Assembly (NCBI RefSeq): GCF_900091725.1 | Contig: NZ_FMBW01000037.1 | Coordinates: 82,872 to 146,871, forward strand | Origin: Streptomyces sp. DvalAA-43 | GTDB lineage: Bacteria > Actinomycetota > Actinomycetes > Streptomycetales > Streptomycetaceae | Reading direction: 5' to 3' | Length of the DNA stretch: 64,000 bases | In this document: positions 54,354 through 61,624 of the stretch, one piece after another | How positions within the stretch are numbered: the first letter of the stretch is position 1 | Layout of the letters: every line of letters starts with the position of its first letter | Notes under the pieces: generated by a model | Told to the model about the DNA's origin: nothing | Databases searched by the model: none | The model's input: only the letters and a program-made list of their open reading frames with translations | Translations under genes and position numbers: made by a program

Positions 54354-55784
54354 TCAGGCGGCGACGGGGGTGCGCTCGGTGGCCACCGCGGGCTCCGGGG
54401 CCCGGGGAGCGCGGCGGCCCGGGATCAGCAGGGCGGCGAGGGCGGCCAGGCCCACCGCCGCGGCACCGATCCAGACCGCCGGAACGGTCCCGTCCGTGAA
54501 GGACGCCGCGGAGTCGTAACCGCCCTGCGAGGAGAAGACCGTGGCGAGCACGGCGACCCCGAGGGCTCCGCCGACCTCGCGCAGGGCGTTGTTGGCGCCG
54601 GAGGCGATGCCCTGCTCCTCGGGGCGGACGCTGGACATCACGAGACTGGCGGCGGGTGCGAAGTACAGGGCCATGCCGACCCCGCCGACGATCAGTCCGG
54701 GCAGCTGCGAGACGTACGAGGCGTCGGGCGCGATGATCGTCGCGAAGTACGCGAGGCCGGCCGCCTGGAGGGCGAGTCCGGCCACGACCACCGGTCGGCC
54801 GCCGAACCGGTCGGAGAGTATCCCCGCGACGGGGGCGACGAGCATCGGCATTCCGGTCCAGGGCAGCATCCGCAGGCCGGCCTCGGTGGGCGAGTACCCC
54901 AGCACGCCCTGGAAGTACTGGCTGAGCAGGAATATCGACCCGAACATGCCCAGGAACATCAGCATGCTCGCCATGTTGATCCCGAAGAACGCGCGGTCCC
55001 GGAAGAGCCGCATGGGCAGCATGGGGCGCTTCGCGCGGAAACCGTGGCGGATGAAGCCGGCCAGGAGCGCCGCGCCCACGATCAGCGCGCCGAGGACGGT
55101 GGGGCTGGTCCAGCCGTCGGAGTTGGCGTTGACCAGGCCGTAGACGATGCCGAACAGCCCGCCGCTGACCAGGAGCGTGCCGGGGATGTCGAGCCGTGCG
55201 TCCGGCGCGTACGACTCCTTCAGGCGCAGCCGTGCCAGCGGCAGCAGGACCAGGCCGACCGGGACGTTCAGCCAGAAGATCCACTGCCAGGACAGGTGCT
55301 CGGTGAGGCTGCCGCCGATCAGGGGTCCGCTGGCCACGGCCAGTCCGGTGACGGCGCTGAAGATGCCGAGCGCGGCGCCCCGGCGGGCGGGCGGTACGGC
55401 GGCCGTGAGCAGGGTGAGCGTCAGCGGCATCATGATCGCGGCACCCACGCCCTGGACCGCCCGGAAGGCGATCAGTTCGTTGATCCCGGGCGAGAGGGCG
55501 GCCGCGGCGGAGGCGCCGGTGAAGACGGTGAGTCCGGTGAGGAAGAGCCGGCGGCGGCCGAACCTGTCGCCGAGGGACGCGCCGAGCATCAGCAGCACGG
55601 CGAAGGTGAGGGTGTAGGCGTTCACCGTCCATTCCAGCTCGGCCAGTTCACCGCCGAGGCTCTTGCGGATGGAGGGCAGGGCGGTGGTGACGACGAGGTT
55701 GTCGAGGGCCGCCATGAATCCGGCGACGCTGGTGATGACGAGGGCCCAGACCGCTCCCGAGCGGCCTGTCATGGGCTGGTTCAC
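54354..55784 (-). CDS. MFS drug efflux transporter, DHA2-like
   Basis: A 476-residue transporter with about 14 membrane helices, as in the DHA2 family. It has the antiporter motif C region GLAVASGPLIGG, the DRFGRRRLFL loop motif A between helices 2 and 3, and the LDNLVVTTALPSI motif near the N-terminus. It should export drugs or metabolites by proton antiport. The GTG start has GGGGGAG upstream. It is next to a TetR gene, and matching operators lie upstream of both, so the TetR protein probably represses it. Confidence 0.9.
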   Translation of the reverse strand: MNQPMTGRSGAVWALVITSVAGFMAALDNLVVTTALPSIRKSLGGELAELEWTVNAYTLTFAVLLMLGASLGDRFGRRRLFLTGLTVFTGASAAAALSPGINELIAFRAVQGVGAAIMMPLTLTLLTAAVPPARRGAALGIFSAVTGLAVASGPLIGGSLTEHLSWQWIFWLNVPVGLVLLPLARLRLKESYAPDARLDIPGTLLVSGGLFGIVYGLVNANSDGWTSPTVLGALIVGAALLAGFIRHGFRAKRPMLPMRLFRDRAFFGINMASMLMFLGMFGSIFLLSQYFQGVLGYSPTEAGLRMLPWTGMPMLVAPVAGILSDRFGGRPVVVAGLALQAAGLAYFATIIAPDASYVSQLPGLIVGGVGMALYFAPAASLVMSSVRPEEQGIASGANNALREVGGALGVAVLATVFSSQGGYDSAASFTDGTVPAVWIGAAAVGLAALAALLIPGRRAPRAPEPAVATERTPVAA

Positions 55785-55799
55785 TGCTCCCCCTGTGGA

Positions 55800-55817
55800 T
55801 TAGTTATCAATGACTAA
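55800..55817. promoter_or_regulatory. TetR operator upstream of the MFS gene
   Basis: TTAGT and ACTAA arms lie 13 bases apart in an 18-base inverted repeat before the MFS start. The same arms occur in the operator at 56425-56448. Confidence 0.6.
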
Positions 55818-55860
55818 CTTCTCTGGGCAGAAAACCGGGCGGAGACCCGGGTCGCGCTGT

Positions 55861-56418
55861 TCAGGCGATCGGCCTGGCCTCGTCGTAGAACCCCGACCAG
55901 ACCCGGTGCCCGGCCGGGAAGCCGAACGAGGTCAACGTGTTGATGAGCATGCCGAACGCCCAGAACGTCGTCGTTTCCTTGACGTCGCCCCCCAGGGCGA
56001 GATGGGTCTCGTCCCACATCTCCAGCCAGGCGGCACGTGCCGCGTCGACGAACTCCCGGTCCCCGGACGCCTCGGCGCTCGCGACGGCGGCGTAGGTCTG
56101 CATCTGCATCTGGAGCTTGTCGGGGTCGTCGACGATGAGCCGCTGGTACGCGGTGGCCATCGCCCGCACCGCCTCCTCGCCCTCAAGCCCTTCGGCGGCC
56201 TCCGCGAAGACCGTGCGGGTGTCCGCGAGGCACCGCTCGACGGCCGCGAGGAACATGGCCTGCTTGTTGGGGAAGAGACGGAAGAGATACGGCTGCGAGA
56301 CGCCGACGCGCTTGGCGATCGCCTCGGTGGAGGTGCCGCTGTACCCGCCCCGGGCGAATTCGACGATCGCCGCACGGATGACGCTCTCGCGCCGCTCTTC
56401 TGCACTCATCCTGACCAT
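55861..56418 (-). CDS. TetR family transcriptional regulator
   Basis: A helix-turn-helix at residues about 8-50 (ESVIRAAIVEFARGGYSGTS, then RVGVSQPYLFRLFPNKQAMF) and a helical ligand domain; 185 residues. A second in-frame ATG at 56409 would remove three residues. It lies directly upstream of the MFS gene in the same direction. The perfect palindrome at 56425-56448 overlaps its own promoter, which suggests autorepression. Confidence 0.9.
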   Translation of the reverse strand: MVRMSAEERRESVIRAAIVEFARGGYSGTSTEAIAKRVGVSQPYLFRLFPNKQAMFLAAVERCLADTRTVFAEAAEGLEGEEAVRAMATAYQRLIVDDPDKLQMQMQTYAAVASAEASGDREFVDAARAAWLEMWDETHLALGGDVKETTTFWAFGMLINTLTSFGFPAGHRVWSGFYDEARPIA

Positions 56419-56424
56419 GCGAGA

Positions 56425-56454
56425 AAGTTAGTGCTCAATCACTAACTTGGTCAA
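56425..56454 (-). promoter_or_regulatory. Promoter and operator of the TetR gene
   Basis: TTGACC (56454-56449) and CTAACT (56431-56426) are spaced by 17 bases toward the TetR gene. A perfect inverted repeat AAGTTAGTG-CTCAAT-CACTAACTT (56425-56448) covers the spacer and -10, where a bound repressor would block RNA polymerase. Confidence 0.75.
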
Positions 56455-56471
56455 GCGGCCGCCCCGGACAC

Positions 56472-56510
56472 GGGTGAGGGGCACGGCCCCGTGGACCGTG
56501 CCCCTCACCC
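56472..56510 (-). terminator. Terminator after the MaoC-like gene pair
   Basis: A 15-base perfect stem (GGGTGAGGGGCACGG and its complement) with a nine-base loop lies 19 bases past the stop of the dehydratase gene at 56529. It may also act on the TetR side, though that gene points away. Confidence 0.75.
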
Positions 56511-56528
56511 GTGCTGCCCGGTACGGGC

Positions 56529-56957
56529 TCAGCCGAGCCGCACCACGGCGCGGGACATGCCCAGCACCTTCTTGCCCTCGCTCATGGCCGTGAGGTCCAC
56601 CCGCACCTGCTTGTCGTCCAGCAGGGCGGCAACCTTGGCGCTGACCTCGATCAGGGCGCCGTCGTCGTCGTTCGGCACGATGACCGGCTTGGTGAACCGC
56701 ACCCCGTACTCGACGACCGCGCCCGGGTCGCCGAGCCAGTCCGTGACCACCCGGATCGCCTCGGCCATGGTGAACATGCCGTGCGCGATCACATCCGGCA
56801 GCCCGACCTCGCGGGCGAACTTCTCGTTCCAGTGGATCGGGTTGAAGTCGCCGGAAGCGCCCGCGTACTGCACCAGCGTCGCCCGGGTCACCGGGAAGGA
56901 CTGCGCCGGCAGCTCCGTACCGACCTCGACCGACTCGTATGCGACCTTCGCCGTCAT
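56529..56957 (-). CDS. MaoC family dehydratase (HadB-like)
   Basis: A 142-residue hot-dog-fold dehydratase. The catalytic motif GDFNPIHWN supplies Asp and His, with IAHGMFTMAEAI after it. In mycobacteria HadB is the catalytic partner in FAS-II (3R)-hydroxyacyl-ACP dehydration, paired with HadA or HadC. The ATG at 56957 overlaps the stop of the neighbouring gene by one base (TGATG). Streptomyces makes no mycolic acids, so the natural substrate is unknown. Confidence 0.85.
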   Translation of the reverse strand: MTAKVAYESVEVGTELPAQSFPVTRATLVQYAGASGDFNPIHWNEKFAREVGLPDVIAHGMFTMAEAIRVVTDWLGDPGAVVEYGVRFTKPVIVPNDDDGALIEVSAKVAALLDDKQVRVDLTAMSEGKKVLGMSRAVVRLG

Positions 56958-57409
56958 CACGCCTCCTCGGCGGCGCGCGCCACCAGCTTCGTCCACGCGG
57001 TCACCACATGCTCGCCGGACTCGTCGTGGACCTCGCCACGGACATCCACGATGTCGTTGCCCGCCAGGGACTTGATGGCCTCGATCGTCGAGGTGACCGT
57101 CAGCCGGTCCCCCGCCCGGACGGGGCGCGCATAGGCGAACTTCTGGTCGCCGTGCACCACCCGGCTGTAGTCCAGGCCCAGCTGCGGGTCCCGGACCACC
57201 TGCCCGGCGGCCTTGAAGGTGATCGAGAAGACGAACGTCGGCGGCGCGATCACATCACTGTGACCGAATGCCTTCGCGGCCTCGGGGTCGACGTACACCG
57301 GATTGGTGTCGCCCACCGCCTCGGCGAACTCTCGGATCTTCTCCCGGCCGACCTCGTACGGCGGGGTGGGCGGATAGGTCCGCCCCACGAAGGACTGGTC
57401 GAGCGCCAT
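56957..57409 (-). CDS. MaoC-like N-terminal dehydratase partner (HadA/UPF0336 type)
   Basis: A 150-residue hot-dog-fold protein, MALDQSFVGRTYPPTPPYEV to VVTAWTKLVARAAEEA. At the place where HadB has GDFNPIH it has GDTNPVY, with the catalytic His replaced by Tyr, so it is probably the non-catalytic partner of a heterodimer. It is translationally coupled to the HadB-like gene. rpmG lies just upstream, as in the mycobacterial rpmG-hadABC cluster. Confidence 0.85.
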   Translation of the reverse strand: MALDQSFVGRTYPPTPPYEVGREKIREFAEAVGDTNPVYVDPEAAKAFGHSDVIAPPTFVFSITFKAAGQVVRDPQLGLDYSRVVHGDQKFAYARPVRAGDRLTVTSTIEAIKSLAGNDIVDVRGEVHDESGEHVVTAWTKLVARAAEEA

Positions 57410-57469
57410 GAGCTCGCTACCTCCTGGATGAAAGATGAACAGGCCGAAGAACAGCCTTCATACAACGAC

Positions 57470-57500
57470 ACGAGGCCGCCCCCAATGGGGACGGCCTCGT
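57470..57500 (-). terminator. Terminator after rpmG
   Basis: A nine-base stem (ACGAGGCCG / CGGCCTCGT) with an inner CCCC / GGGG pairing lies 15 bases past the rpmG stop. Confidence 0.75.
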
Positions 57501-57514
57501 GTACGAGCCTGTTT

Positions 57515-57679
57515 CTAGCGCGTTTCGCGGTGCGCGGTGTGCGAGTTGCAGCGCGGGCAGTGCTTCTTCATCTCAAGACGGTCCGGGTTGTTACGCCGGT
57601 TCTTCTTGGTGATGTAGTTCCGCTCCTTGCACTCCACGCAGGCCAGCGTGATCTTCGGGCGGACGTCGGTGGCAGCCAC
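57515..57679 (-). CDS. rpmG: Large ribosomal subunit protein L33
   Basis: A 54-residue L33 with the zinc ribbon C-x2-C and C-x2-C ([21 protein letters not shown]). It is the zinc-binding paralogue. The GTG at 57679 ([13 protein letters not shown]) is chosen. It follows tRNA-Met and tRNA-Thr in the same direction, the usual order in Streptomyces. Confidence 0.95.
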
Positions 57680-57768
57680 GTGAGTGCTCCTTGGACGGAC
57701 GGATGGACGGATGAACGCAAAAAAGAGTAGCCGATCGAAGGACCGACCCCGCAATCGGCTACCGTAAG

Positions 57769-57841
57769 TAGCGGTGACCGGACTTGAACCGGTGACACAG
57801 CGATTATGAGCCGCTTGCTCTACCGACTGAGCTACACCGCT
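57769..57841 (-). tRNA. tRNA-Met(CAT)
   Basis: Cloverleaf on the minus strand: acceptor AGCGGTG / CACCGCT, anticodon loop CTCATAA (CAT), T-arm ACCGG-TTCAAGT-CCGGT, discriminator A. The A-T first pair of the acceptor marks an elongator rather than initiator tRNA; a lysidine-modified Ile tRNA with the same anticodon is less likely. Confidence 0.9.
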
Positions 57842-57886
57842 TTGATGACGAGTCCCCCCGCCGAAGCGGGGTTTCCCGATCACCAG

Positions 57887-57959
57887 AGCCCCAATGCGGA
57901 ATCGAACCGCAGACCTTCTCCTTACCATGGAGACGCTCTACCGACTGAGCTATTGGGGC
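57887..57959 (-). tRNA. tRNA-Thr(GGT)
   Basis: Cloverleaf on the minus strand: acceptor GCCCCAA / TTGGGGC, anticodon stem TCTCC/GGAGA with loop ATGGTAA (anticodon GGT), T-arm TGCGG-TTCGATT-CCGCA, discriminator T. First gene of the tRNA-Thr-tRNA-Met-rpmG unit. Confidence 0.93.
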
Positions 57960-57970
57960 GAGCGATGAAG

Positions 57971-58000
57971 ACATTACACGGTCTGTCGCCGATCGCCCAA
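57971..58000 (-). promoter_or_regulatory. Promoter of tRNA-Thr-tRNA-Met-rpmG
   Basis: TTGGGC (58000-57995) and TAATGT (57976-57971) are 18 bases apart and point toward tRNA-Thr, 12 bases beyond. Confidence 0.7.
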
Positions 58001-58321
58001 ATCCGTTTCGGGGCCCCTTCCGGCGGCCTTGATCGACACCCCGCCGATCCCGTGGGCGACGGCCCCGGAGACCGCCCGTCGGCCGCCTGAGCAGCGCCTC
58101 GGCGGTCCCGTGGTGCACCGCCGTCACAGCCGTGCACCCCCGTCCCACGCGCCCCCCGGGACCACGCCGGTACGACTATTTCGCTCCTCCTCGAACCCGG
58201 CCGAACACGCCCCTAGGGTCGTGCGTCCGGGACACCGGGGCACACGGGCCCGGCCCGATCCGACAGAAGACCCTGGGCTCGACTCACTCCGCGTGATCGT
58301 GTCCCCTCTCCCGGGAGCGCG
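58001..58321. other. Non-coding stretch before the amidohydrolase-like gene
   Basis: No gene, RNA or repeat is recognised. Promoter elements for the plus-strand gene at 58322 cannot be picked out with confidence. Confidence 0.4.
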
Positions 58322-59614
58322 ATGCCCGACAGCCAGCCGTGGCAGCCGGACGACCACGACGCCGACGCGACCGACGGCCCCGGCACCGTCCCCCCGGCCG
58401 AGGCCGGCCCGGTGCTCTGCGGCGCCCGCCTCGCCGACGGCCGCGTCGTGGACGTACGGCTCGGCGGCGGCCGCATCGAGGCCGTCGGCACGGCGGGCAG
58501 TCTGGCCACGTCCGGTCCCCGGCTGGACCTGCGCGGCTATCTGCTGCTCCCCGCCCCCGTCGAACCCCACGCCCACAGCGACACCGCGCTCACCGCCGAC
58601 GGTGCGGGCCCCGGCCTCCCGGGACCGGCGTCGCACCGTCCGGAGGACATCCGGCGCCGCGCCACCGAGGCCGCCCTGCTCCAGCTCGGCCACGGCGCCA
58701 CGGCGCTGCGCTCGCACGTGCGGATCGGGGACGTCCAGGGCCTCGCCCCGCTCGAAGCCGCGCTGCAGGCACGCCGTTCGCTGCGCGGGCTGACCGACCT
58801 GGCCCCGGTCGCCGTGCCCCGGCTGCTCACCGGCGTCGCGGGCGCCGGCAACCTGGCCATGCTGCGCGACGCGGTGAAGATGGGGGCCGGTGCCATCGGC
58901 GGCTGCCCGGACCTCGATCCGGACCCGGCGGGGTACGCGGAAGCCGTCCTGGAGGTCGCCGCCGAACAGGGCTGCCCGGTCGATCTGCACACGGACGGCG
59001 ACGATCCGGCCCGGCTCGGCCGGCTGGCCGCCATGGCCGGAGGGCTGCGGCCCGGCGTCTCCCTCGGCCCGTGCGCCGGCCTCTCCCGGCTCCCTCCGCA
59101 GGCCGCGGGCCGCGCCGCCGACCAGCTGGCCGCGGCCGGGGTGACGGTGATCTGCCTCCCCCAGGGCGGCTGCTGCGGCGCGGAGGACCGGGGCAGCGCC
59201 CCCGTACGGCTGCTCCGGGCGGCCGGGGTACGGGTCGCGGCGGGCAGCGGGGCGCTGCGGGACGTCGCGAACCCCGTGGGCCGCGGTGACCCCCTGGAGG
59301 CCGCCTACCTGCTCGCCTCGCAGCACGGGCTGCCGGCCGCGGAGGCGTACGAGGCGGTGTCCTCGGTGGCCAGGGCGGCGATGGGACTGCCCGGAGTCAG
59401 GGTCGAGGCGGGCTTCCCGGCCGAGCTGCTCGCCGTGCGCGGGGAGCGGCTCGCGGGCGTGCTCTCGCTCGCCTACAGCCGGATCGTGGTGCATCGCGGC
59501 CGGGTGGTGGCGCGGACGAGTGCGGTGCGCGAGTACTGCGACTCCGAGACCGTCGTCGCCCTCGATCTGCCCCGCCAGGGGAGACCGGATCCGGGTCCCT
59601 GCGGCGGGCCCTGA
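58322..59614 (+). CDS. Amidohydrolase (cytosine deaminase-like), probably altered active site
   Basis: A 430-residue TIM-barrel hydrolase-like protein. The metal motif HAH (His83, His85) in VEPHAHSDTAL and the barrel His in VDLHTDGDD (His223) agree with the cytosine deaminase subgroup. The next ligand block, SH in those enzymes, reads LGPCAGLSR here, and the essential Asp (GHDD in CodA) is replaced by GSGALRD. It may be a non-catalytic or altered family member. The N-terminal 25 residues are acidic. GGGAG precedes the ATG. The gene stands alone; 34 bases downstream starts a separate NAD(P)-binding gene. Confidence 0.7.
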   Translation: MPDSQPWQPDDHDADATDGPGTVPPAEAGPVLCGARLADGRVVDVRLGGGRIEAVGTAGSLATSGPRLDLRGYLLLPAPVEPHAHSDTALTADGAGPGLPGPASHRPEDIRRRATEAALLQLGHGATALRSHVRIGDVQGLAPLEAALQARRSLRGLTDLAPVAVPRLLTGVAGAGNLAMLRDAVKMGAGAIGGCPDLDPDPAGYAEAVLEVAAEQGCPVDLHTDGDDPARLGRLAAMAGGLRPGVSLGPCAGLSRLPPQAAGRAADQLAAAGVTVICLPQGGCCGAEDRGSAPVRLLRAAGVRVAAGSGALRDVANPVGRGDPLEAAYLLASQHGLPAAEAYEAVSSVARAAMGLPGVRVEAGFPAELLAVRGERLAGVLSLAYSRIVVHRGRVVARTSAVREYCDSETVVALDLPRQGRPDPGPCGGP

Positions 59615-59635
59615 GCGCGGCGGGCCGTCGCGGCG

Positions 59636-59641
59636 TACGGT
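59636..59641 (+). promoter_or_regulatory. -10 box for a leaderless transcript
   Basis: TACGGT ends seven bases before the ATG at 59649. No ribosome-binding site precedes the start, so a leaderless message is likely. Confidence 0.4.
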
Positions 59642-59648
59642 CGTGACC

Positions 59649-60305
59649 ATGCGCATTGTCATCGCAGGTGGACATGGTCAGATCGCGCTGCGGCTGGAGC
59701 GGCTGCTCGCCGCGCGCGGGGACGAAGCCGTGGGCATCATCCGCAATCCGGACCAGGGCGAGGATCTCCGGGCGGCGGGTGCCGAGCCGGTCGTCCTGGA
59801 TCTCGAATCCGCCTCCGTGGAGGAGGTGGCGCAGGTGCTGCGCGGGGCCGACGCGGTGGTCTTCGCGGCCGGTGCGGGCCCGGACAGCGGCGCGGCACGC
59901 AAGGAGACGGTGGACCGCGGGGCGGCGGTGCTCTTCGCCGACGCGGCGGAACGGGCGGGCGTGCGGCGCTACGTCGTGGTCTCGTCGATGGGCGCCGACC
60001 CCGACCGCACGGGCGACGAGGTCTTCGACGCGTATCTGCGGGCCAAGGGTGCGGCGGACGCGTACGTGCGCTCCAGGAGCGCGCTCGACTGGACGATCCT
60101 GCGCCCCGGGATGCTGACGAACGACGCGGGCAAGGGGACGGTCCTGCTGACCGCCTCGACCGGCCGGGGGCCGGTGCCGCGCGACGACGTGGCGGCGGCG
60201 CTGCTGGAGCTGCTGGAGACCCCGGCGACGGCGGGGCTGACGCTGGAGCTCATCTCGGGGAACGTGCCGGTGGCGGTCGCGGTGAAGGACGTCGCGGGGA
60301 ACTGA
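59649..60305 (+). CDS. NAD(P)-binding (SDR-like) protein
   Basis: A 218-residue Rossmann protein starting MRIVIAGGHGQIALRLERLL. The central YVVVSSMGAD and WTILRPGMLTND blocks and the hydrophobic VVFAAGAG strand resemble atypical SDR proteins that act on NAD(P)H or bind flavin-like partners. No function can be named. It is the second protein of this general type in the window (the other is at 52534), but the two are not close. Confidence 0.82.
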   Translation: MRIVIAGGHGQIALRLERLLAARGDEAVGIIRNPDQGEDLRAAGAEPVVLDLESASVEEVAQVLRGADAVVFAAGAGPDSGAARKETVDRGAAVLFADAAERAGVRRYVVVSSMGADPDRTGDEVFDAYLRAKGAADAYVRSRSALDWTILRPGMLTNDAGKGTVLLTASTGRGPVPRDDVAAALLELLETPATAGLTLELISGNVPVAVAVKDVAGN

Positions 60306-60326
60306 CGGGGCGGCCTCTGCCCCGGA

Positions 60327-60776
60327 TCAGGCGGACGGTGCCGGGCGGACGGTGATGCCGTGGCGCTCCAGCAGTGCGGCGGTGACGCCGTCGCCCGCGC
60401 GGAGCTCGCCGGTGAACGTACCGTCATAAACCGCTCCACGCCCGCAGGAAGGGCTGCGGGCCATCAGCAGCGCCTCGGTGCACCCGGCCCGGCGCGCGGC
60501 CTCCAGCGCCCGTCCCGCGCCGTCCACGAACGCCTCCGTGACGTCGTGCCCGGTGTCGTCGACGACGCGGGCTCGGCCGTCCAGCACGTCGTGGCCGTCA
60601 CCGCCGACGATCTCGGCGGGGCGGCGCGGGGTGGGCAGTCCGGCGGAGACCTCGGGGCAGAAGGCGACGGGGCGGCGGTCACCGATGGCCGCGGTCATCT
60701 CGTCGGAGGCCTTGGCGCGGCCGTCGAACCGGCAGGGCACGCCCTGCAGACAGGCACTGACCAGTACGGATTCCAT
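60327..60776 (-). CDS. DUF523 family protein
   Basis: A 149-residue protein with the DUF523 signatures SACLQGVPCRFDG, the CPEVSAGLPTPRRPAEI block and ARSPSCGRGAVYDGTFTG. Conserved Cys residues (in ACLQG, PCRF, FCPE and PSCG) suggest a metal or Fe-S site, but no function is established. The ATG at 60776 is chosen because the family starts at MESVLVSACL. Confidence 0.85.
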   Translation of the reverse strand: MESVLVSACLQGVPCRFDGRAKASDEMTAAIGDRRPVAFCPEVSAGLPTPRRPAEIVGGDGHDVLDGRARVVDDTGHDVTEAFVDGAGRALEAARRAGCTEALLMARSPSCGRGAVYDGTFTGELRAGDGVTAALLERHGITVRPAPSA

Positions 60777-60838
60777 GTTCACGGCCCTCTCGTAGCAGCG
60801 ACGAGGCAAACGCGGCGGAAAATCGGCGGAAAACAAAG

Positions 60839-60865
60839 AAGGCCCCTGTCTGAGACAGGGGCCTT
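60839..60865 (-). terminator. Chromosomal tRNA-Tyr terminator
   Basis: A perfect 12-base stem (AAGGCCCCTGTC and its complement) with a three-base loop, followed on the minus strand by TCTTTG, lies seven bases past the 3' end of the tRNA-Tyr fragment. It was probably the terminator of the original tRNA gene. Confidence 0.75.
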
Positions 60866-60871
60866 ACCTTG

Positions 60872-60921
60872 TGGCGGCGCCAGGGTTCGAACCTGGGTAG
60901 GCTGAGCCGGCAGATTTACAG
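60872..60921 (-). repeat. Attachment site: 3' fragment of tRNA-Tyr(GTA)
   Basis: Read on the minus strand, the last 50 bases of a class II tRNA-Tyr are present: anticodon loop CTGTAAA (GTA), the anticodon 3' stem TCTGC, a long variable arm, T-arm CCAGG-TTCGAAC-CCTGG and acceptor half CGCCGCC with discriminator A. The 5' half is missing: the sequence before the loop does not pair with the anticodon stem or acceptor. This is the pattern left by integrases that cut in a tRNA gene, with the intact tRNA rebuilt at the other end of the element. Confidence 0.8.
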
Positions 60922-61048
60922 CGGGCTAGTCCTTGCCCCTCTGACCAGCCACTTTCGCTGACACCTGTCTCGCTGGGGAACGTCTGGGGGAGATCCTAGG
61001 GGCACCTGACCCGCCGGGCCAAGCGCGGAGAAGCGAACGCCGGTCTCC

Positions 61049-61624
61049 TCAGTCGGGGGCATCACTGGTTCCCACCGCCAAGAGCTTGTGAGGCATCGAG
61101 AGGTCCCCGGCCGGCCGCTGAGCAAGCCAGCCCGAGAGCCTGTGCGACGGTGCCTCCGTACGTACGTGCTTGAAGCCCAGACGCTCGTAGTAGGCGTGCA
61201 GGCCGATGTTCGTGCGCCACGTGTCAACGCGTACCCACTCTCGCCCTTCCAGCGCCGCGAGGCGAGACATCCAGTCGATGATCCGCACCCCTAGGTGCCG
61301 CCCAGCCGCGTCTCGCGAGACGATCAGTTTGTAGAGGTAGAGAGCCGTTTCAGGAAGGTCGGCGTCCGTCCAGAAATCACGGTCGACTGCACCACGACTG
61401 ACCGTCGCCAGCACCTGGTTCCGCTCACCAACGACAACCCATGCCCGCCCTTCATCGATATTCGTACGCCATTTCGCAATAGCGCGTTCACCGGTTTCGG
61501 GGTCGCTCCACTGGTCAGTTCCTTTGGTTCGCAACCAAAATTCCGCCTCCGTCCGAAGGGACATCAGATCAGGGACGTCACCGGACGCGGCGGGGCGGAT
61601 GTACTCAGTCTGTGGTGACTTCAT
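61049..61624 (-). CDS. GNAT family N-acetyltransferase
   Basis: A 191-residue protein with an acetyl-CoA-binding motif around LIVSRDAAGRHLGVRIIDWM and the closing YYERLGF block. The start at 61624 (MKSPQTEYIRPAASG) overlaps the 3' end of the GntR gene by 20 bases, so the two are probably translationally linked. The substrate is unknown; acetyltransferases of this kind occur next to GntR genes in other Streptomyces elements. Confidence 0.8.
   Translation of the reverse strand: MKSPQTEYIRPAASGDVPDLMSLRTEAEFWLRTKGTDQWSDPETGERAIAKWRTNIDEGRAWVVVGERNQVLATVSRGAVDRDFWTDADLPETALYLYKLIVSRDAAGRHLGVRIIDWMSRLAALEGREWVRVDTWRTNIGLHAYYERLGFKHVRTEAPSHRLSGWLAQRPAGDLSMPHKLLAVGTSDAPD

Noticed and set aside
52534..60305. 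The two NAD(P)-binding proteins (52534 and 59649) as a recent duplication.
   Set aside because: They share only the dinucleotide fold; their sequences, sizes of loops and neighbours differ, so no tandem duplication is supported.
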